In this document: in pieces, positions 17,972-25,909 of the stretch
How positions within the stretch are numbered: the stretch's first letter is position 1
Layout of the letters: each line of letters starts with the position of its first letter
Assembly (NCBI GenBank): GCA_021824635.1
Contig: JAKAKD010000022.1
Location: forward strand, 1 to 57,944
Direction of reading: 5' to 3'
Source: Bacteroidota bacterium
Lineage (GTDB): Bacteria > Bacteroidota > Ignavibacteria > Ignavibacteriales > Melioribacteraceae
Length of the DNA stretch: 57,944 bases
Made by a program: the position numbers and the translations under genes
Notes under the pieces: model-generated
Seen by the model: only the letters and a program-made list of their open reading frames with translations
Database searches by the model: none
What the model was told of the DNA's origin: nothing

Positions 17972-18963
17972 GTGTAACCTCTTACGCAACACGGCTCGTT
18001 TTATTCTTTATTATAACGTGTATCTCTATAATTATAGGATTGAGTTCCGGTCCGGTAAAGATTGGAATTGGTGACCTTCTCGCCACATTGTTTTCAAATA
18101 ATGCCAATCAAACTTTCTCACAAATTATTTTTGAAATTCGTCTGCCTCGCATTTTATATGCAATTGCAGTAGGCGGCGGTTTGTCAATTGCCGGCGCGGT
18201 ATTTCAAGCAATTTTAATGAACCCGTTGGCTGAACCTTACATTCTTGGAATATCAAGCGGAGGAACATTCGGTGCCGTGCTTTCGTTTTTAATTGGCGCT
18301 TCATTTATCGGCACACAGCTTTTTTCTTTTACCGGCGCCTTTATAGTTATGATTCTAGTCTTTTTTCTAGGCAAAAGATTCGGCGAGCTTGAACCGAATG
18401 TTTTACTTTTAACCGGTGTTATGGTAGGCGCGTTCTTTTCAGCCGCAATTTTATTGATGATGACCTTACTGAACGATTCTCTTAGGACTGCAATTTTTTG
18501 GCTGATGGGAAATTTATCAATCGCAGATAAAGCTAATCTAAAATTTGTTCTACCGATTACCTTAATCGTTTCTTTTATTCTAGTTCTAAATTCCAACAAA
18601 TATAATTTACTTAGTCTTGGGGCTGATTCCGCAAAACAGCTCGGTGTTAATATAAAACTCTTTAGGAATGTTACTTACGTATTAACGAGTTTAATGATCG
18701 GTGCTCTTGTTTCTGTAAGCGGAATTATTGGATTTGTAGGATTACTAATTCCGCATATTTGTAGAATGATATTTGGAGTTGATAATAGAATTGTTCTGCC
18801 GGCATCATTCTTCTTAGGAGCTTCATATTTAATTTTATGCGATACACTCGCCCGCACTATTATTTCTCCTTCCGAGCTCCCGGTAGGTGCAGTTACTGCG
18901 ATTTTAGGCGCGCCGGTTTTTGTCTATCTGTTAAGAAAAAGATTTAACACAAATATTGGCTAA
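17950..18963 (+). CDS. FecCD/BtuC-family ABC transporter permease
   Basis: 337 residues with about nine to ten membrane helices. The family signature is GGGLSIAGAVFQAILMNPLA, then EPYILGISSGGTFGA near residues 75-105. The cytoplasmic coupling region (GADSAKQLGVNIK) and LIPHICRMIFGVDNR complete the picture. It forms the membrane channel for vitamin B12, heme or iron-chelate uptake. No ATPase or binding protein gene follows; the next features are a tRNA and secG. A link to the riboswitch-controlled BtuB receptor upstream is attractive, but no riboswitch precedes this gene. Its ATG lies inside the end of obgE. Confidence 0.85.
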   Translation: MAAVKRLSVTSYATRLVLFFIITCISIIIGLSSGPVKIGIGDLLATLFSNNANQTFSQIIFEIRLPRILYAIAVGGGLSIAGAVFQAILMNPLAEPYILGISSGGTFGAVLSFLIGASFIGTQLFSFTGAFIVMILVFFLGKRFGELEPNVLLLTGVMVGAFFSAAILLMMTLLNDSLRTAIFWLMGNLSIADKANLKFVLPITLIVSFILVLNSNKYNLLSLGADSAKQLGVNIKLFRNVTYVLTSLMIGALVSVSGIIGFVGLLIPHICRMIFGVDNRIVLPASFFLGASYLILCDTLARTIISPSELPVGAVTAILGAPVFVYLLRKRFNTNIG

Positions 18964-19068
18964 GGTGAATATAAAAACGATCACCGGTAAATGAATATTC
19001 AAGGGCTAATACAAAAAAATATTCTTGCCAAACTGCAATGATTCAAAAAATCATTAATTTGGAATAGC

Positions 19069-19097
19069 TTGAAGTTTGGAGCCTGATGCTTTATATT
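19069..19097 (+). promoter_or_regulatory. Candidate sigma-70-type promoter for the tRNA gene
   Basis: TTGAAG (19069-19074), a 17-base spacer and TATATT (19092-19097) lie about 60 bases before the tRNA. Nothing else in 18964-19158 looks like a gene. Confidence 0.5.
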
Positions 19098-19158
19098 TAC
19101 GTCCCGTTTTTCTGCCTACCTTTAAGCAAGGGAATTGGGCTGATAATTGGATTTTTTT

Positions 19159-19232
19159 GGCGAGGTAGCTCAGTAGGTTAGAGCAATGGAATCATAATCC
19201 ATGTGTCGGGGGTTCGAATCCCTCCCTCGCTA
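19159..19232 (+). tRNA. tRNA with CAU anticodon, most likely elongator Met
   Basis: Cloverleaf: acceptor GGCGAGG with CCTCGCT (G-U as the first pair), D stem GCTC/GAGC, anticodon stem ATGGA/TCCAT around ATCATAA (anticodon CAT), and T arm GGGGG-TTCGAAT-CCCTC. The discriminator is A and CCA is not encoded. The lack of three G-C pairs next to the anticodon loop argues against initiator tRNA. The lysidine-modified Ile tRNA with the same anticodon is the remaining alternative. Confidence 0.93.
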
Positions 19233-19253
19233 CATCTTAATATGGAGTAATAT

Positions 19254-19601
19254 ATGTATGCACTTTTAATTTCTATTTCGGTAATTCTGGCTGTTCTATT
19301 AATTATCGTTGTTTTATTGCAATCAAGTAAAGGCGGCGGCTTAGCTGGTTCTTTCGGCGGTTCGGGTCAATTTGGAACTGTTTTCGGTACAAGAAGAACT
19401 GCAGATTTTCTAAGCAAGATTACCTGGTGGATTGGAGCGGCATTATTAATTCTTGCCATTGTTATTAATCTTTTCTTTTTACCCGGACAAACTACAAGTG
19501 CTCAAAGAGAAAGTATAATTCAAGGCGGAGGACGGCAGTCAGTTCCAACAGCGCCCGCATTACCACAACAGCGTTCAACTACTACTCCCGCACAAAAATA
19601 A
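19254..19601 (+). CDS. secG: Preprotein translocase subunit SecG
   Basis: 115 residues with two membrane helices flanking the conserved LLQSSKGGGLAGSFGGSG loop and a low-complexity Gln/Pro/Thr tail (residues ~85-115), typical of SecG. It assists SecYE-SecA protein export. It begins 22 bases after the tRNA and probably shares its transcript or has a nearby start; GGAG lies before ATG 19254. Confidence 0.93.
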   Translation: MYALLISISVILAVLLIIVVLLQSSKGGGLAGSFGGSGQFGTVFGTRRTADFLSKITWWIGAALLILAIVINLFFLPGQTTSAQRESIIQGGGRQSVPTAPALPQQRSTTTPAQK

Positions 19602-19617
19602 TTTTTTGGAAAATAAA

Positions 19618-19643
19618 TCCCCGCACTTGCGGGGACTTTTTTC
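19618..19643 (+). terminator. Rho-independent terminator of secG
   Basis: TCCCCGC (19618-19624) and GCGGGGA (19629-19635) form a perfect stem with a four-base loop ACTT, followed by CTTTTTT. Confidence 0.85.
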
Positions 19644-19703
19644 CATCCATGGAATGTTAATGAACGCCATTCAAATATCCTTTCTAAATTTTACGGTGAG
19701 TTA

Positions 19704-20525
19704 ATGAAAAAGCAACACAAATTGCCTGTTAAGGCGTACAATAATTTAGATTTTTTAAACTCAGCAAGAGCCAGAACAATAAGAATACTTTCTGAATTTT
19801 ATGAACCGCAAGCACGTTTTGCTAGAAATAAAATACGCGATACAATTGTATTCTTCGGATCGGCAAGAATTCCTTCGAGAAAAGTTGCTTTAGAAAATTT
19901 GAAAGCTGCTAAGAAAGACAAATCCGCATCTTCAAAGAAAAAAGTTGAACGTGCATTAAAAATGTTAGAGATGTCAAAATACTACGAAGATGCGGTTGAA
20001 CTATCAAAAAGATTAACAAAGTGGTCAATGTCTTTACCTGTTGATGAAAAAAGATTTATAGTGTGCAGCGGCGGCGGTCCCGGCATTATGGAAGCGGCTA
20101 ACAAAGGCGCGCATCTTGCCAAAGGGCATTCTATTGGATTAAATATCAGTATTCCATTTGAACAGTTTGTTAATAAGTATGTAGATCCGGAATTAGCTTT
20201 TGAGTTTCATTATTTCTTTATGAGAAAATTTTGGTTTGTTTTTTTAGCAAAAGCTCTTGTTGCTTTCCCAGGTGGATTTGGTACTCTTGATGAAATGATG
20301 GAAGTTGTTACTCTAATCCAGACCGGTAAACTTTCCAAACCGTTGAAGGTAATTGTTTATGGAGAAAGTTTCTGGCGCGAGGTAATGAATTTTGATGCCT
20401 TATTAGAACACGGAATGATTAGTAAAGATGATTTGAAAATTTTTGATTTTTGCAGCACTGTGGATGAAGCTTTTGAGAAGATAACAACTCATTTCAAGAA
20501 AAATTATTTGAACAATCACAAATAA
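19704..20525 (+). CDS. LOG-family nucleotide 5'-monophosphate nucleosidase (TIGR00730 type)
   Basis: 273 residues. Both LOG signatures are present: GGGPGIMEAAN (123-133) and PGGFGTLDE (189-197), which bind the phosphoribose and supply the catalytic acid. An N-terminal extension of about 45 residues and a Lys-rich insert (70-85) precede the Rossmann core. Members cleave the base from AMP or cytokinin monophosphates; many bacterial ones act in purine salvage. It stands alone between two terminators, with GGTGAG before ATG 19704. Confidence 0.85.
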   Translation: MKKQHKLPVKAYNNLDFLNSARARTIRILSEFYEPQARFARNKIRDTIVFFGSARIPSRKVALENLKAAKKDKSASSKKKVERALKMLEMSKYYEDAVELSKRLTKWSMSLPVDEKRFIVCSGGGPGIMEAANKGAHLAKGHSIGLNISIPFEQFVNKYVDPELAFEFHYFFMRKFWFVFLAKALVAFPGGFGTLDEMMEVVTLIQTGKLSKPLKVIVYGESFWREVMNFDALLEHGMISKDDLKIFDFCSTVDEAFEKITTHFKKNYLNNHK

Positions 20526-20526
20526 T

Positions 20527-20554
20527 AAAAAATCCCGCATGAGCGGGATTTTTT
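20527..20554. terminator. Bidirectional terminator between LOG gene and rpsU
   Basis: AAAAAATCCCGC and GCGGGATTTTTT form a perfect 12-bp stem with loop ATGA. The symmetric A and T tracts make it work for both converging genes. Confidence 0.9.
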
Positions 20555-20561
20555 ATGAATA

Positions 20562-20765
20562 TTAACCTCTTCTATCGCGCATTGTTTGTTCGCGCGAAGC
20601 TCTGCGCTTAGCTTTAATGCCTTCCAGCCGTTTTTCAACCGATGGTTTAACGAAGAAAGTTCTCTTCTTGAATTCTTTTAGTACACCGGAACGTTCATAT
20701 TTTTTCTTAAAACGCTTTAGCGCCTTATCAATATTTTCGTTCTCTGCTACTGTAATTCCTACCAA
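20562..20765 (-). CDS. rpsU: 30S ribosomal protein bS21
   Basis: 67 residues, with [22 protein letters not shown] at the N-terminus (conserved bS21 core) and a basic tail. The start is TTG at 20765: no ATG lies near and the protein aligns from this point. It has a long SD (AGGTGA, 20777-20772) six bases before the start, which can pair with the 16S 3' end UCACCU. bS21 sits at the platform of the small subunit near that end of 16S RNA. It is the last gene of the minus-strand group running from the M14 peptidase. Confidence 0.93.
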   Translation of the reverse strand: MVGITVAENENIDKALKRFKKKYERSGVLKEFKKRTFFVKPSVEKRLEGIKAKRRASREQTMRDRRG

Positions 20766-20771
20766 CTTAAT

Positions 20772-20777
20772 TCACCT
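20772..20777 (-). promoter_or_regulatory. rpsU: Extended SD that fixes the TTG start of rpsU
   Basis: AGGTGA on the minus strand, six bases before TTG 20765. It is one of the better anti-SD matches among the genes read here, and it compensates for the rare start codon. Confidence 0.7.
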
Positions 20778-20837
20778 GCCTTGTTGTTGTAAAATTTTTG
20801 CGGCGTAAACTTAGAGAATTCGGTCTAAAGAATCAAA

Positions 20838-21302
20838 TTAGGTTAATCCGCCCTTTTCTTCCGGAGAGATAACCAAAACCGGGCATTGCGCGTACCGGAT
20901 CACTTTTTCCGCTACACTTCCAAGTAAATTGTGAAGTATCCCGGTTCTTCCGTGAGTTGCTATCACAATCATATCGCTGTTGATTTCCTTGGAATACTTG
21001 ATAATCTCTTCGTAATCAACTCCTTTTCTCAAGATCTCAATTATTATTATTGAAGAATCCTCTGTTACATTGCGGGCAATTTCTTTCAGCTGTTTTTGAG
21101 CTTGTTCTTCCATTGATTTCATTACTTCTTCCTCGGAGACATTGAAACTGCTCATTGCAAGAAATGGGGGAGTTTTTTCCAGAACGTAAACTAAATGAAT
21201 TTTGGCTTCCATTTTCTCTGCCATCTCTTTTGCATATTCAAGTGCAGTGATTGATAGTTCGCTGAAATCGGTTGGAACGATTATGTTTTTAAGATCAAAC
21301 AT
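20838..21302 (-). CDS. Universal stress protein (UspA family)
   Basis: 154 residues, single domain. It starts NIIVPTDFSELSITALEYA and has the nucleotide-binding pattern THGRTGILHNLLGSVAEKV near residues 120-138, i.e. G-x2-G-x9-G-S, followed by CPVLVI. This ATP-binding type usually dimerises and responds to starvation or stress. It lies about 70 bases upstream of rpsU and 54 downstream of the sigma factor gene. Confidence 0.9.
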   Translation of the reverse strand: MFDLKNIIVPTDFSELSITALEYAKEMAEKMEAKIHLVYVLEKTPPFLAMSSFNVSEEEVMKSMEEQAQKQLKEIARNVTEDSSIIIIEILRKGVDYEEIIKYSKEINSDMIVIATHGRTGILHNLLGSVAEKVIRYAQCPVLVISPEEKGGLT

Positions 21303-21356
21303 ATTGCCTGAATTATTTTAGTTCTTTAATTCGTAAATAGTTTTTACGGTTCAAAT

Positions 21357-21962
21357 TTATTTTTTTGATTTTCCGGTTCGTATGAATCCTTTCTCTTTTG
21401 CGTAATCGAACAACTGCACATAAAGCATTTTTCTCGCGCGGTGTAATCTCGATCTGACTGTACCGACCGGGATATCTACAAAATCTGCGATCTCTTCGTA
21501 AGTAAATCCTTCTATATCATTTAGAATTATTACGGTTCTAAAATCTTCCGGTAATTTTTCAATTGCTTCGGATATATCATCGTCCAAAAGATCGCTGAAG
21601 GCATCTAACTCGTAATGTTTAGTTTCAACCTCATCGGATTTAATATTTTCATAGAAATTCTGGACATCATCGTAATCAACTTTGTTCGGTTCTTTTGTAT
21701 TCTTCCTGTAATCGTTGATGAACGAGTTTTTCATTATTCTGAATAACCATGCTTTACAGTTGGTGCCTTTTTCGAATTTGTCAAAGAACCGGAATGCTTT
21801 CATAAAAGTTTCTTGAACGAGATCGTCTGCATCGTCTTCGTCTCCGGTCATTCTGAGCGCATAATTATAAATCGCGTCCATATGCGGGATAGCTTCTTTT
21901 TCGAATTCGATGTAACGGTTCTGCAGTTCTTTATCGTTCAAATTATTTATAATAGTTCGCAT
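21357..21962 (-). CDS. ECF-type RNA polymerase sigma factor
   Basis: 201 residues. Region 2 contains YNYALRMTGDEDDADDLVQETFMKAF split by a short loop and CKAWLFRIMKNSFINDYRK. Region 4 contains LPEDFRTVIILNDIEG and FTYEEIADFVDIPVGTVRS, the helix-turn-helix for -35 recognition. An acidic linker of about 35 residues joins them. No anti-sigma factor gene is next to it, unlike most ECF loci, so control is probably at transcription or by a distant partner. The flanking UspA gene suggests a general stress link, which is inference only. Confidence 0.92.
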   Translation of the reverse strand: MRTIINNLNDKELQNRYIEFEKEAIPHMDAIYNYALRMTGDEDDADDLVQETFMKAFRFFDKFEKGTNCKAWLFRIMKNSFINDYRKNTKEPNKVDYDDVQNFYENIKSDEVETKHYELDAFSDLLDDDISEAIEKLPEDFRTVIILNDIEGFTYEEIADFVDIPVGTVRSRLHRARKMLYVQLFDYAKEKGFIRTGKSKK

Positions 21963-22001
21963 TTTTAATTTTCTTTCAGAGAAAATATTTCACGTATTAA
22001 A

Positions 22002-23261
22002 TTAACCAATTGTCTTTCCATTTAATATCGTTTTAATATTATCGTAATTCAAAAAAGATCCATTAATGATCTTCAATTCTGATTTTCCGGTTAAATTAAA
22101 GTCGGCGGATTCATCAACGGTTAGCATATTTGAGGATTCAATTTTGAATCCGGTCATATCATATTCTTCAATTCCGTTGTAAATCGAAAGGTCTCCAAGT
22201 TCTGCGATTGTTCCTTTGTAGAAAAATTTCTTCGATTCTAAATTCATGCATTTTTTACGGTTAATGCCAACGTCAATCTTAAAACTCTTCCCATTAAAAA
22301 ATAGAGTTAGGTTTCGCAGCAGAAGATCAAAAAGAAGCTGTTCGTTTTCCGGTACAGAAAAATATTTTGTGTAGTCCACTTTTTCAAAATCTTTTTCTGA
22401 AATAGAACGAAACGCCGAGAGCAACGCAACAAAATTTAATTTACGGACAAATTCTTTTTTAAAATCGTTTTTGTGATAACCCGCCTCAATTAAAATTGAG
22501 CTGATACCATTCTTTGTGAAATTATCGCCGAATGCGCGCGGCTCATGGTCGTCGTTATACCGCGCAATTTGTCCCGGAATAAATTGAGAGAGCGCATCAT
22601 TAATTTTGCAAATTACCTGCATACTTTTTTCTCTTGTATAATTTATGCTCTTAACATGATCAAGCGGCGGCGCGAGCAGTGAAATTGTAGAATGTTTGCC
22701 CGATCTTCCTGCCGTATAATAGCTGTTCTGATCGTGAAGGTTGAATCCGAAATCCGGTTGAATTTTTTCAGAGTAATCCCAAAGTATTTTTGACTCATAA
22801 GATTCGAGCCTTTGAGCATCGCGGTTTAAATCAATATTGAATGCATTCTCACGTTTAAATTTCTCTGCGCCGTCCGGATTTACCATTGGCACAAAATGAA
22901 AAGTTATCTCGTTTAGCAAATCATTCCTGAATTTCGTAAATGAATTATTTGATGCGAAAAAATTGATTAGGTCGAATAATGCGGCTGTTGCTGTGGGCTC
23001 ATCGCCGTGCATTTGGGACCATGCTAAAATTTTTGTTCTGCCGGTGCCGAATGTGACGGAAAATATTTCTCTTCCTTCTACAGATTTTCCAAGTGTTTCT
23101 ATCTTGAATAAATTTTCTTTTTGTAATTGCTCAAGAATAGATATCAATTCCGAATGAGTTATAAACTCACTGCCCAATTTGGTTTCGCGGAAATTATCGT
23201 AACCTAGAAAAATCTCATTAAACAGTTCTTTGGAATTCAAATTACTCTCCGTTATTTTCAT
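22002..23261 (-). CDS. Cytoplasmic M14-family zinc carboxypeptidase
   Basis: 419 residues without a signal peptide. Zinc ligands are H85 and E88 in MHGDEPT and H176 in FNLHDQNSYY; the catalytic glutamate is E259 in ILIEAG. VNPDG and DLNRD mark the substrate arginine pocket. The C-terminal ~120 residues form a separate beta-rich region. Absence of a leader points to a role on intracellular peptides or glycine/amide conjugates, as for the M14 deacylase-like groups. It is the first gene of the group leading to the sigma factor, with a 39-base gap. Confidence 0.82.
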   Translation of the reverse strand: MKITESNLNSKELFNEIFLGYDNFRETKLGSEFITHSELISILEQLQKENLFKIETLGKSVEGREIFSVTFGTGRTKILAWSQMHGDEPTATAALFDLINFFASNNSFTKFRNDLLNEITFHFVPMVNPDGAEKFKRENAFNIDLNRDAQRLESYESKILWDYSEKIQPDFGFNLHDQNSYYTAGRSGKHSTISLLAPPLDHVKSINYTREKSMQVICKINDALSQFIPGQIARYNDDHEPRAFGDNFTKNGISSILIEAGYHKNDFKKEFVRKLNFVALLSAFRSISEKDFEKVDYTKYFSVPENEQLLFDLLLRNLTLFFNGKSFKIDVGINRKKCMNLESKKFFYKGTIAELGDLSIYNGIEEYDMTGFKIESSNMLTVDESADFNLTGKSELKIINGSFLNYDNIKTILNGKTIG

Positions 23262-23361
23262 TTATTAATTTTATAATTAGTTTTAGAACAAGTTCAATGT
23301 AGGCAAGTTTAACTCGACCTCACTAAAATTAAATAAAATTGTTTTCAAGTATGGAGGAATT

Positions 23362-23901
23362 ATGGCTACTGACACACTCAAAACGGGTTCACAAGCACCT
23401 GCATTTACATTGCCGGCTACAGACGGAAAAATGTATTCACTTGAATCGTTCGCTCAAAAAAAGGCAGTTGTTGTGATTTTTAGCTGCAATCATTGTCCCT
23501 ACGTTCAAGCTTATGAAGACAGAATTATAGAAATCCAAAAAGATTACTCAAAAGATTTGCAAGTAATTGCTATCAGTTCCAATGAAGATGAAAATTATCC
23601 GGAGGATTCATTTGAAAAGATGAAAGAACGCGCTTTGATGAAAGGATTTAATTTTCCCTATTTGCATGACGCTTCACAATCTGTTGCAAAAGCATACGGT
23701 GCCACGCATACGCCGGAGATATTTCTTTTCGATTCTGAAAGGAAAATGGTTTTTCACGGAAAGATAGATGATAACTGGCAAGAGCCGCAAAATGTAAAGA
23801 GTAAATACTTGCGCAACGCAATTGATGAGTTACTGAGCGGCAAACAAATTTCTGTACCGGAGACTTTTACAATCGGTTGTACAATTAAGTGGAAGAAATA
23901 A
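23362..23901 (+). CDS. Thioredoxin-fold peroxiredoxin-like protein
   Basis: 179 residues of the AhpC/TSA-like thioredoxin superfamily. The active site is SCNHCP (C42, C45), with the conserved HTPEIFLFD cis-proline region near residue 117 and the subfamily ending FTIGCTIKWKK. It is cytoplasmic (no leader) and expected to reduce thiols or peroxides. A strong GGAGG precedes ATG 23362. It stands as a single gene, convergent with DUF2461; the two stops are adjacent. Confidence 0.85.
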   Translation: MATDTLKTGSQAPAFTLPATDGKMYSLESFAQKKAVVVIFSCNHCPYVQAYEDRIIEIQKDYSKDLQVIAISSNEDENYPEDSFEKMKERALMKGFNFPYLHDASQSVAKAYGATHTPEIFLFDSERKMVFHGKIDDNWQEPQNVKSKYLRNAIDELLSGKQISVPETFTIGCTIKWKK

Positions 23902-24633
23902 TTACACGATTTGCCCGAAATTATCTTCAAACCATTGCAGTTCTTTTAACGGCTGCGGTGAAATTGCAAAGCAGTAGAGAGGGTAGAGCATTGTAATCAT
24001 CTCGATCATTTCCACAATAATTTTGCTTGAATAAAGCACCTTTGAAGAGGGCATCTTAGTTTTTTGCAGAAGTATCATCTCGTGTTTCTCAAATAAGTCG
24101 AAATGCTTTCTCGCATCAAATTTTGAAACTGCTTTTACAGTTTCCATCTTCTTGAAATAGTGAAGTGAAAATTTATTATTGAGATTATATTTTTCAAATA
24201 GATTCAGAATTTCATTCTTATACTTAGATAAATTCTGGCGGAAATAAAGATTTTCTCCTTTTGACTGGTTTAAAAACAAACCCATCTGAGTTTCGTCGGC
24301 TTCAAAGTAAAGAAAAAATTCGCTGTCTAATTTGAATCTTCCGAAGTGAATTAAAAAATAATCTCTGTATGGCTCGCCTTTGGCAAAACGCATATCTTTA
24401 TTGATGCGCATCAGCGTCTCGTTAAACTTTGGTTTTGTGCGGATTGCCGGATTGAGGCGGTTTAAAAAAGGAGCGAGATCAACTACAAATGCTTTTGCCG
24501 GTTCAACTAAAAATTTTTGATATTGTTCTTTGTGTTTATGAAACCATTCTACCGAATTATTTTTTTGCAGTCCGTTCAAAAATTTGAAGAGTTCTTGACT
24601 GAACCCGTTAAATGAACCGATTTCCGGTTTCAA
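23902..24633 (-). CDS. DUF2461 family protein (TIGR02453)
   Basis: About 243 residues when started at TTG 24633; an in-frame start at 24663 would add ten residues and overlap the upstream gene by 34 bases. TTG is preferred because GGAG lies seven bases before it and it overlaps the preceding stop as TTGA. Recognisable blocks are NNSVEWFHKHKEQYQ, FNETLMRINKDMRFAKG, PYRDYF and YFEADETQMG. The family is widespread and has no proven function. It is translationally coupled to the outer-membrane protein gene. Confidence 0.8.
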   Translation of the reverse strand: MKPEIGSFNGFSQELFKFLNGLQKNNSVEWFHKHKEQYQKFLVEPAKAFVVDLAPFLNRLNPAIRTKPKFNETLMRINKDMRFAKGEPYRDYFLIHFGRFKLDSEFFLYFEADETQMGLFLNQSKGENLYFRQNLSKYKNEILNLFEKYNLNNKFSLHYFKKMETVKAVSKFDARKHFDLFEKHEMILLQKTKMPSSKVLYSSKIIVEMIEMITMLYPLYCFAISPQPLKELQWFEDNFGQIV

Positions 24634-25277
24634 TACATTACTCCGATTGTAAGCATAATACAAAACTGACCAAAGCTTTTATGGTAACTGTTTGTCATTA
24701 ATTCAATTCCGTCACCAAAAACTTGATTATAATAGTACCGAACGTTAAGGGCTACTAAATTTTTCTTGCTCAATCCCATATTCGCTCCGAGTCCTATGTA
24801 TCCTCCAGCCGCATAATGTGCTTTTGCGCTTCCAAACGATTTGAAGAATTCCTGATCATACGGTGTTGTCAAAATAATGCTTGGACCAACGCCAAGAGAA
24901 ATATACGGGCGCAGATTCTCTGTGAGAGATTCTGAAAATAATCTGTATTGAATACCAAAATTAAGTGGCAGAAGAAATGCACGGTTAACTTTACCAGGCG
25001 TATATGTGGTGCCGTAATTGTAGTAATCAATATATGTAACTTCCCGGTCGTCTTTTGTCTCTGATATTGAAAAATCTACGAATCCGGTAATGTTTTGAGA
25101 AAAAGATTTTTTATAAAATGTGCCGAGTCCAAATCCTCCTTCACCAAACATTATATCTGCGCCTAAATTGTTGCCCGGAAAAACTTCCGGCGGCTTTTCA
25201 GGTGCAAGTTCGCCAATTTTTTGTGCACTCGAAAAACCAAATGGGATTAAGAATAGAAAAAACAAAAATGCTTTCAT
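24630..25277 (-). CDS. Small outer-membrane beta-barrel protein
   Basis: 215 residues with a signal peptide ending GFSSAQ. The mature part alternates hydrophobic and polar residues, with Gly/aromatic pairs (GEGGFGLGTFYKK, LNFGIQYRLF, YISLGVGPS, GGYIGLGANMG), the pattern of an eight- to ten-stranded barrel of the OmpW or porin-family type. No ligand can be inferred. It forms a two-gene unit with DUF2461, which is a curious pairing of envelope and cytoplasmic proteins. Confidence 0.7.
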   Translation of the reverse strand: MKAFLFFLFLIPFGFSSAQKIGELAPEKPPEVFPGNNLGADIMFGEGGFGLGTFYKKSFSQNITGFVDFSISETKDDREVTYIDYYNYGTTYTPGKVNRAFLLPLNFGIQYRLFSESLTENLRPYISLGVGPSIILTTPYDQEFFKSFGSAKAHYAAGGYIGLGANMGLSKKNLVALNVRYYYNQVFGDGIELMTNSYHKSFGQFCIMLTIGVMY

Positions 25278-25411
25278 CTTACGTTTCCTTTTGCTATGCT
25301 TCTTACTAAAGATATGGATTCTATGATAAAAATCAACGGGTAAAATTGATTCTTACCTAGAAAGCTTTTTTTTACTAATTATAACAACTCAAAACTAATT
25401 TAGGTTCTCTT

Positions 25412-25909
25412 ATGCCGCTTAATCTGGAATTAAAAACTCAGACAGATTCGCACGCAAAATTTATCTCTATTCTGAAAAAAAATAACGCAGAATATAAAGG
25501 CGTGCTTGTACAGAAAGATATTTATTTTAAGGTGAAAAAAGGATTGCTGAAACTGCGTATTGAAAACGGTACTTATACTTTGATCAAATATCTCCGCGAT
25601 GAAAAAGGGAAACGGTGGAGCAATTATGAGCTGCTGAAATTGGAAGGAAAGAGTCCCGAAAAATATTTACAAGATTTTTTGACCGTTGAAACGGTAGTTG
25701 AAAAGAAAAGAGAGTTTTATCTTTACAATAATACGCGCGTACATCTAGATGTTGTAAAAGAATTGGGAAAATTTTTAGAACTGGAAACTTTACTCGTTGG
25801 AAATAAACGCGATGCTCACAAAAGATTCAATGATATTGTTGAGCTATTAGGTCTAGATTTGTCTAAACAGATTCGTTCATCATATAAAGTCCTATTGATG
25901 CGTAAATGA
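25412..25909 (+). CDS. CYTH-domain protein (triphosphatase / class IV adenylate cyclase-like)
   Basis: 165 residues. The N-terminal NLELKTQ is a variant of the ExExK metal and triphosphate motif. Basic strands KLRIENG and LIKYLRDEKGKRW and the acidic closing strands VHLDVVKELGKFLELE build the tunnel fold. Likely substrates are inorganic or thiamine triphosphate; cyclase activity is possible but not indicated. Its stop overlaps the start of the next, AddB-like gene by four bases (ATGA), so translation is coupled. Confidence 0.78.
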   Translation: MPLNLELKTQTDSHAKFISILKKNNAEYKGVLVQKDIYFKVKKGLLKLRIENGTYTLIKYLRDEKGKRWSNYELLKLEGKSPEKYLQDFLTVETVVEKKREFYLYNNTRVHLDVVKELGKFLELETLLVGNKRDAHKRFNDIVELLGLDLSKQIRSSYKVLLMRK

